Shown here piece by piece: positions 1-4,018 of a stretch of DNA of 6,731 nt; the stretch's first letter is position 1; each line of letters opens with the position of its first letter. The position numbers were made by a program, and so were the translations under genes. This DNA is from an uncultured Coriobacteriaceae bacterium (lineage in GTDB: Bacteria > Actinomycetota > Coriobacteriia > Coriobacteriales > Eggerthellaceae): assembly GCA_902796815.1 (NCBI GenBank), contig CADBQL010000017.1, forward strand, positions 1 to 6,731, written 5' to 3'. The notes beneath the pieces were generated by a model. It saw only the letters and a list, made by a program, of their open reading frames with translations. It was not told the DNA's origin and ran no database searches.

Positions 1-1
1 C

Positions 2-145
2 GTGCTCGCGAGTGTCATAAAGCTCGCTGTTCTTGATGTGGCAAACCTCGATTCGATGGCGCGTGTTGTCGCCTTTATCATCGGAGGCCTGATCTGCTTC
101 GCCATCAGCGCACTCTACAATTTCGCCCGCAAGCGTCTCGAATAA
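2..145 (+). CDS. C-terminal end of a membrane protein, DUF2339-like (partial, 5' end outside window)
   Basis: An open frame enters from the left edge and ends at TAA 143-145, giving 47 residues from VLASVIKLAVLDVANL to a basic tail ending NFARKRLE. It contains a short amphipathic stretch, the motif LDVANLDSMARVVAF, one hydrophobic helix (about residues 21-40, VVAFIIGGLICFAISALY) and a positively charged end that should lie in the cytoplasm. As I recall the family, DUF2339 multi-span membrane proteins end in this pattern: a 'K-x-x-x-x-D-L-x-x-L-x-x-x-x-R-x-x-x-F' stretch, a last TM helix, then an Arg/Lys-rich tail. The biochemical role of DUF2339 proteins is unknown to me. A 6-bp inverted repeat (aagcgt/acgctt, 131-151) straddles the stop codon but has no T-tract, so I do not call it a terminator. 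The gene converges on the minus-strand cluster that ends at 381. Only a fragment is visible, so the family call is moderate. Confidence 0.6.
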   Translation: MLASVIKLAVLDVANLDSMARVVAFIIGGLICFAISALYNFARKRLE

Positions 146-149
146 ACGC

Positions 150-307
150 TTTGTGGGCGAAGTAGACGCAAACTCCTTGTTCACGGAGGTCCGCACGTCC
201 CACAAAACCCCAGATGAGAACGCGCATCGGCTTGTCCTCGTAGCTTTAGGATAGTTAAGTTTGCGTCTGCGGAATCGCCGATGTCGCGCCCTCACCTGGG
301 GTTTTGC
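150..307 (-). ncRNA. Candidate structured RNA with long stem and pseudoknot (unassigned class)
   Basis: This convergent intergenic gap holds three nested or interleaved complementary pairs. First, 202-231 pairs with 277-307: about 30 pairs with one bulged base at 284. Its only non-Watson-Crick positions are A opposite C on the plus strand (202/307, 214/295, 219/290, 220/289). On a minus-strand RNA all four become G-U, so the stem would be continuous; this is why I choose the minus strand. Second, 164-174 (agacgcaaact) is a perfect 11-bp complement of 258-268, which lies in the loop of the first stem, so the topology is a pseudoknot or loop-loop contact. Third, 150-157 (tttgtggg) pairs perfectly with 199-206 and would close a second hairpin around 164-174, although it shares 202-206 with the long stem. 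A smaller 4-bp stem (235-238/248-251) sits inside the big loop. I cannot assign it to a known RNA class. It could instead be a two-way terminator or a small palindromic repeat element. Ends are approximate. Confidence 0.5.
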
Positions 308-322
308 TTCGGAATCCCGATG
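270..322. repeat. Imperfect direct repeat, cggaatc(g)ccgatg, two copies
   Basis: The 14-mer at 270-283 (cggaatcgccgatg) recurs at 310-322 with one base missing (cggaatcccgatg). The first copy supplies one arm (gccgatg, 277-283) of the long stem. The second lies just outside the stem, and its ccgatg (317-322) could also pair with catcgg at 225-230. The repeat may therefore give two competing partners for one arm. I infer the competition; only the sequence match is seen. Confidence 0.5.
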
Positions 323-380
323 GCATGGTTAACTGCAGCGCATATTGATGTTCGCCTTACTTGCAGGCAGCCCTCTTCGC

Positions 381-803
381 TTACTTTTGATCGTTAACGG
401 CCTTTTGCACGGCTTTGGCTTTCGAAGACATCGAGCCAAGTTGGGATTCGTATTCTTCCATCCTTTTGGCAAACGCATCTGCAGCGGCATCATCGCCTGT
501 CGCGCGATATGCATGTTCAAGGACCGCTTGTTCGTAGTAGAACGCAAGCGCGCGGCATTCGGACACCTCGGAGCTGTAGTCGGCCTCTTTGTCCATATCT
601 TGCACGGCCATTTCGTACAGCTGGCCGAATCGGCCGTGCTCTGCGGCATAAAGGTAATTGCGCGAATCGTAATCGACCGAATAACCCTGTGCTGCGTCTC
701 TGATCTGGAGTCCAGCCGATAAGAACAAGATGACCACGATTACCGCGACGATTGCCGTGATTATTTTCAAAGGAGAACGGCTGCTCTTCTTGGCTTGCGT
801 CAT
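381..803 (-). CDS. Small membrane-anchored protein with extracytoplasmic helical domain, unknown function
   Basis: This 140-aa protein is last in the minus-strand cluster. It has a short basic N-terminus (KKSSRS), one hydrophobic helix at about residues 12-31 (IITAIVAVIVVILFLSAG), and a polar, mostly helical remainder rich in Ala, Glu, Asp and Tyr. The likely topology is N-terminus inside and C-terminal domain outside; the helix could instead be an uncleaved signal. Residues 50-68 (YLYAAEHGRFGQLYEMAVQ) match the pattern just after the TM helix in the two upstream proteins, so it looks like a paralogue that lacks the zinc ribbon. The C-terminus is a charged helix with coiled-coil character (AKRMEEYESQLG onward). 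ATG 803-801 overlaps the upstream stop TGA 802-800 as ATGA, which implies translational coupling; AAGAAGG nine bases upstream is a fair ribosome site. I do not recognise a named family. Its stop faces the candidate RNA at 150-307. Confidence 0.85.
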   Translation of the reverse strand: MTQAKKSSRSPLKIITAIVAVIVVILFLSAGLQIRDAAQGYSVDYDSRNYLYAAEHGRFGQLYEMAVQDMDKEADYSSEVSECRALAFYYEQAVLEHAYRATGDDAAADAFAKRMEEYESQLGSMSSKAKAVQKAVNDQK

Positions 804-1543
804 GACGAGATACCTTCTTCGATTATTTTGGCCAGCTTTTTGATGGAAAGGTTCGGAATGTCTTCGATGTCCTTGTCGGTAAGCCCGAAATACGCTTTGG
901 CGATAGCGGCCGTACGGTTGCGTATGTCGTCGACGTACACGAGCTTGTCAGGAGGGAGGTATCGCTCGGTATGGTAGGTATACTGCTCTTCGAGCGTGTA
1001 GATCCGGTTGAGTTCGTTGGCAATATACTCGCAGGTATTGCTGATTTGGCCCGGCTTGAACTGGCTGCTGGACGAATCGTGGAGCGCAGCAACGTACGAT
1101 AAAAGGTTGGCATAGGCGCTGGCGGCCGTCGCCAGGCCCTGATAAGGGTTTTCGAAATCAATTGAAATGTCATTTGCCCTGTAATACCCGATGAATTTCC
1201 CGTAGTCGCCTTGCTCGAGATAGGCGTCCATAACTTGATAATCCTCGGAGGCGCTGCTTTGTACGTTTCTCTCGCGTATCGAATATCCGATATCCCAGGC
1301 GCTTGCCATCAAGATGACGCCGACGACCAATGCCACGAGCAGGATCGACAGGATGACGAGCCAGCTTCCGTGGCGCTGGAGGAAAGACGCCTTCTCCATG
1401 ACGCTTTCCTGTGTGCGTTGGTATTCCTGGCGGTAGCGGGCCATGTCGGATTGATGCTGGATCGCCAACGTGTTGGGCGTGTTGCAATAGGGGCAGACAA
1501 CGTCTTCGATACCCATCTGCCCACCGCAATTCGGACATTTCAT
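800..1543 (-). CDS. Zinc-ribbon, single-TM protein of unknown function (second of the pair)
   Basis: A 247-aa protein starting MKCPNCGG. Residues 3-20 hold CPNC and CPYC separated by ten residues, a classical zinc-ribbon knuckle pair. A charged, coil-like stretch follows (about 28-58), then a TM helix (about 61-82, WLVILSILLVALVVGVILMA) and a C-terminal helical domain. With the ribbon inside, the C-terminal domain would be extracytoplasmic. Residues about 105-121 (MDAYLEQGDYGKFIGYY) resemble segments of both neighbours. The C-terminus (YFGLTDKDIEDIPNL) also resembles the end of the upstream protein. An in-frame TTG lies two codons earlier (1549-1547), but GGGAAG (1558-1553) is only three bases from it and nine from ATG 1543-1541. 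The ATG also gives the usual MKCPNCG opening, so I prefer it. The upstream stop is 14 bases away and the next gene overlaps by four. Zinc-ribbon family membership is clear; function is not. Confidence 0.9.
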   Translation of the reverse strand: MKCPNCGGQMGIEDVVCPYCNTPNTLAIQHQSDMARYRQEYQRTQESVMEKASFLQRHGSWLVILSILLVALVVGVILMASAWDIGYSIRERNVQSSASEDYQVMDAYLEQGDYGKFIGYYRANDISIDFENPYQGLATAASAYANLLSYVAALHDSSSSQFKPGQISNTCEYIANELNRIYTLEEQYTYHTERYLPPDKLVYVDDIRNRTAAIAKAYFGLTDKDIEDIPNLSIKKLAKIIEEGISS

Positions 1544-1557
1544 ATTCAAATACTTCC

Positions 1558-2388
1558 CTAATCGATCGTCCCGAGCTGCCGCAAGCGCAGTTCGAGATCA
1601 CGTTTAAGCGCGTCGTCGTCGACGTCGCCCTCATCGTCGAGCACCGCAGCGGCAAAGGCGACGACCTCGTTTTCGCTCATCTGAAGCGTATCCTCGAGGA
1701 ATTCGCGCGCAAAGGCACGGTATTGAGCCGCTCGCATTTCCTCATCATCTGCGAGTTGGGCTGACGGGCGCTGCTTGTTTTTGTCGAGCTGTGCGAGCTT
1801 GATGGCCAGCGCGACCGTCCAGGTGTAATCGTCAATACCGCCTTCGCCTTTGCGGAACTCCGACTGGGCGACCTTGACGGTCTCCCAGTCGTTGTAAACC
1901 CTCAGGTACCCGATGTGCTCCCACGAATGCAGCGCATCGAAACCCGGCTCGTTCTCCAAACTCCAAGCATAAGCGCTCAGAGCGGCGTCATCGCCCGATT
2001 CGTAAAGGCGGTCAAGCTCTGAAAAGTGCTGCTCTCTAAAAGACTCCCTTGCTTGATAGCTCTGAACTTCCTGGCGTTCCTCATTCTTGTTCATGCAATT
2101 GGCGACGAAGAACAGCGCAGCCAGCATGGCAACGACGAAAACGGCGACGAGGACGATTCGCTTTGCGTTGCTCTGCACGTTGGTGCCAAAATCCCGCTCC
2201 GCTTCTTGCGCGAGCTTGTCGGTCTCGTCTTTCAGATTGGCGAGCTCGTCCATGTACGCCTTCTCGGAGCCAGCTGGATTGAGCCCGCCACAGTAAGGGC
2301 AACGCGGATCGTCGGCTGCGTGAACAGCTCCGCAATTGAAGCACTCGATCTGCCTGTCGAGTGCGTTTATGCCGTTGTCGTTTAGCAT
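1558..2388 (-). CDS. Zinc-ribbon, single-TM protein of unknown function (first of the pair)
   Basis: A 276-aa protein. Its N-terminus holds C16-x2-C19 and C30-x2-C33 (ECFNCGAVHAADDPRCPYCG), a zinc ribbon expected in the cytoplasm. Residues 42-75 are charged and coil-like. A TM helix follows at about 77-98 (RIVLVAVFVVAMLAALFFVA). The outer part is acidic and helical: residues 124-140 (ELDRLYESGDDAALSAY) match the post-TM motif of the two downstream proteins, and TLQMSENEVVAFAAAVLDD near the end parallels LTDKDIEDIPNL in the next protein. The architecture and these segments suggest tandem duplication. Start ATG 2388-2386 is the only plausible one: the frame is closed upstream by TAG with no other start codon between, although the ribosome site is weak (GAGA). 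A 184-bp gap separates it from the PF06541-type gene, so it may have its own promoter or rely on read-through. The family is unnamed; zinc binding is inferred from the four cysteines. Confidence 0.9.
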   Translation of the reverse strand: MLNDNGINALDRQIECFNCGAVHAADDPRCPYCGGLNPAGSEKAYMDELANLKDETDKLAQEAERDFGTNVQSNAKRIVLVAVFVVAMLAALFFVANCMNKNEERQEVQSYQARESFREQHFSELDRLYESGDDAALSAYAWSLENEPGFDALHSWEHIGYLRVYNDWETVKVAQSEFRKGEGGIDDYTWTVALAIKLAQLDKNKQRPSAQLADDEEMRAAQYRAFAREFLEDTLQMSENEVVAFAAAVLDDEGDVDDDALKRDLELRLRQLGTID

Positions 2389-2493
2389 GTCATTCTCGAT
2401 CGGCGTACTTTTACGAACACGCCACTAGGATACGCCAGCACCGCGAGCGTGTCATGTATGTCCTTGAGATAGCTGCTATGGAGCAAGTTATCG

Positions 2494-2534
2494 CGCTGCT
2501 GTTCACGGCCTTTTCGAGACCGGGTACAGCAGCG
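2494..2534 (-). promoter_or_regulatory. Intercistronic hairpin between the PF06541-type gene and the zinc-ribbon genes
   Basis: cgctgctgt (2494-2502) and acagcagcg (2526-2534) form a perfect 9-bp inverted repeat. On the minus strand the inner sequence can add a second short stem (ggtct/aggcc, one G-U) around a cgaaa loop. No T-run follows in the minus direction, so it is not a canonical intrinsic terminator. It may be an RNA-processing or stability hairpin that sets different expression for the genes on either side. The role is inferred. Confidence 0.35.
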
Positions 2535-2572
2535 ATTTACCGAGCGGCATTCTCGTTTCTGAGCTTGAGCCA

Positions 2573-3784
2573 CTACGCGCGGGAAGCATTGTCCGGGTTC
2601 ATGGTCATCGATTGGAATCGATGCGTCATGAAGTCGTTGTCGTAGTGTTCGTTGCAGAACTCCACGATGGCCGACGGGTTTTCGTAATCCATCGTATTGG
2701 CTTCGCGTTGGAACCAGCAGTCGAACGATGCCAGCGTCAAGACGCAGTCGACGACCATGAACAACGTGCAGATGGCGGTGACGACATAGCGCCAGTTCCA
2801 AGGAATCCTGTTCACGATTTTGAGCATGATGGGCAGCGCGAACTTCACCCACAAAAGCCCGAGCGCTCCCCACATGCACATGAACATGAAGTTGGTACGA
2901 CCGGCTATGTTCAAAAACGTTCCTGAGTAGTCCCAGGCAACGATACCGAACGCAACTTCCATGAACCAGCTGACGAAGAACTCGAATGCTCCACCGATGA
3001 TTGCGCTAATCACGAAGATGATGAGCGGATTGCGATCGTGAAAGCGATTGAGCGCGACGGTCATGAGCACGGCGCCCACGCCGTATATCGGGCTGAACGG
3101 ACCGTACAAAAGGCCTGCTCTATCCTGGTAAATTCCAGGCTCCACGACGACCATGTGCCAGATAACCTCAACGATAAGTCCCAGTATGCAGCAGATGACG
3201 AACACCCAGAAGATGTTGAAGAAGTTCAGCGTGATGTAGCCCCGGCCAGTCGTGTCACGGCCGAGCGTGCCGTCTTCGGCTTCCGCTTTCCATTCGAGCT
3301 CGTGCAGGCGGCGTTGCAGTCTTCGCTCGTCGCGCAGAGCTGGGTCGGAATAGGATTCCAGCACGATCAGGATAATCATGTTCACGCCTGGAGCGATGAG
3401 CAAGCCCGATAATCCAGTGATCATAAAACCGCAGACAAGGACGAGTGCTTCGATGGCAATCATGGTTGTCGCGATGAGTGCCGCCTTATGGCGTTTGCCG
3501 AGTACGAGCCGCACGCCGAGAATGACGAACATTACGGCCAGCGCGACCGACAGGACGAGCACGATAATGCCGATTACGAGCGTGGTGGCGGTGTGAATTT
3601 CGATTCGCGAGAGGTCCAACCTGCCGAAAAATACTGCGAGGAGCGCTTGTACGAACAAGATTACCTGCAGCGCGCCTGCGATAATGCTGGCAACACCGAA
3701 AATGCGGACGAGGAGCGGGTATTCCTCGATTTCGTCGTTACGCTCATTTTGTTTGATGTCAAGCGATTTTTTTATCGCGGACAT
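2573..3784 (-). CDS. Polytopic membrane protein with C-terminal CmpB-like domain (PF06541, 'putative ABC-transporter type IV')
   Basis: A 403-aa protein with about eight or nine predicted TM helices. The N-terminal part (about 25-142) has four hydrophobic segments. A charged cytoplasmic-type linker follows (about 145-182, ALRDERRLQRRLHELEWKAE). The C-terminal part (about 186-325) matches the family I recall as PF06541: an FFxIFWVFVxCxxLGLIVEVIW opening helix, then GLLYGPFSPIYGVGA (224-238), then FEFFVSWFMEVAFG (267-280), then the signature WDYSGTFLNIAGR (284-296). A last TM (about 333-355) and a polar tail end the protein. Despite the family title, transport activity has not been shown to my knowledge and no ATPase gene is adjacent. 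ATG 3784-3782 is preceded by AAGGAAAGG five to six bases upstream, a strong ribosome site. It is first in the minus-strand cluster and divergent from the YhgE-type gene. Family assignment is firm; function is unknown. Confidence 0.9.
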   Translation of the reverse strand: MSAIKKSLDIKQNERNDEIEEYPLLVRIFGVASIIAGALQVILFVQALLAVFFGRLDLSRIEIHTATTLVIGIIVLVLSVALAVMFVILGVRLVLGKRHKAALIATTMIAIEALVLVCGFMITGLSGLLIAPGVNMIILIVLESYSDPALRDERRLQRRLHELEWKAEAEDGTLGRDTTGRGYITLNFFNIFWVFVICCILGLIVEVIWHMVVVEPGIYQDRAGLLYGPFSPIYGVGAVLMTVALNRFHDRNPLIIFVISAIIGGAFEFFVSWFMEVAFGIVAWDYSGTFLNIAGRTNFMFMCMWGALGLLWVKFALPIMLKIVNRIPWNWRYVVTAICTLFMVVDCVLTLASFDCWFQREANTMDYENPSAIVEFCNEHYDNDFMTHRFQSMTMNPDNASRA

Positions 3785-3844
3785 GGAGCCTTTCCTTTCG
3801 GGCGTTTGAATGTGACTGTTTTGGCAAAGCTCATTGAATTCAGT

Positions 3845-3873
3845 ATCCTATAACAACGTTGCGTTTTCAGCAA
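3845..3873 (-). promoter_or_regulatory. Candidate promoter for the minus-strand cluster
   Basis: Read on the minus strand, TTGCTG (3873-3868) and TAGGAT (3850-3845) are 17 bases apart, a plausible -35/-10 pair with partial matches to the sigma-70 consensus. Transcription would start near 3838 and leave a leader of about 54 bases before ATG 3784. An 8-bp palindrome (caacgttg, 3855-3862) sits between the boxes, where a repressor could act. No experimental support. Confidence 0.35.
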
Positions 3874-3935
3874 TTGCCATGTTGCAGATAGGTGCTGCTT
3901 CTTGCCCTGTACGATGCGATTTTCCGTGCTTTCAC

Positions 3936-3963
3936 TTGGAGCTGCGGCTCAAAACGATACAAT
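3936..3963 (+). promoter_or_regulatory. Candidate promoter for the YhgE-type gene
   Basis: TTGGAG (3936-3941) and TACAAT (3958-3963) are separated by 16 bases. The -10 box is one base from consensus and the -35 box is weak. Transcription would start about 3970-3971, right at the ATG of a 14-codon open frame. The heptamer CAATTGC (3960-3966) overlaps the -10 box and recurs at 3871-3877 beside the divergent -35 box. Confidence 0.4.
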
Positions 3964-3970
3964 TGCAAGC

Positions 3971-4015
3971 ATGAAAAAACAGCCATCATTAGTTAGCGGG
4001 ATAGGTACGATTTAA
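3971..4015 (+). CDS. Possible 14-codon leader peptide ahead of the YhgE-type gene
   Basis: ATG 3971 opens MKKQPSLVSGIGTI and stops at TAA 4013-4015, one codon before the ATG of the large gene and in the same frame. No ribosome site is visible, but the predicted transcription start falls on or next to this ATG, so leaderless translation is possible, as is common in Actinomycetota. It could equally be chance, or the remains of a longer N-terminus cut by a stop. Composition is unremarkable apart from the basic start. Confidence 0.2.
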   Translation: MKKQPSLVSGIGTI

Positions 4016-4018
4016 GAT

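Larger units (their letters stand above)
3785..4018. other. Divergent intergenic region
   Basis: This 234-bp gap separates the start codons of the minus-strand PF06541-type gene and the plus-strand YhgE-type gene. It holds the two candidate promoters back to back, the paired CAATTGC heptamers and the 14-codon open frame. I see no tRNA, long repeat or terminator in it. Confidence 0.7.

Noticed and set aside
131..151. Terminator at the stop of the DUF2339-like gene
   Set aside because: The 6-bp inverted repeat has no T-tract after it and is probably incidental.
202..307. Bidirectional intrinsic terminator
   Set aside because: Each arm ends in GGGGTTTT, so some terminator activity is possible. 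However, the loop is about 45 bases, the T-runs are only four long and lie within the paired stem, and the extra interleaved 11-bp pairing is unexplained by that reading.
345..722. 125-codon open frame on the plus strand with hydrophobic stretches
   Set aside because: It is antisense to the 140-aa anchored protein, whose reading has a clear TM helix, a ribosome site and an ATGA overlap with its upstream gene.
1547..1549. TTG start for the second zinc-ribbon protein
   Set aside because: GGGAAG would be only three bases away. ATG 1541-1543 has workable spacing and gives the usual MKCPNCG opening.
2494..2534. tRNA-like fold
   Set aside because: There is no acceptor/anticodon/T-arm arrangement and no CCA or GTTCRA motif in the right place; it is only a simple hairpin.
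2382..2879. 165-codon open frame on the minus strand, partly covering the 2389-2572 gap
   Set aside because: Most of it overlaps the PF06541-type gene in another frame, and its product is His/Arg-rich. It does not explain the gap.
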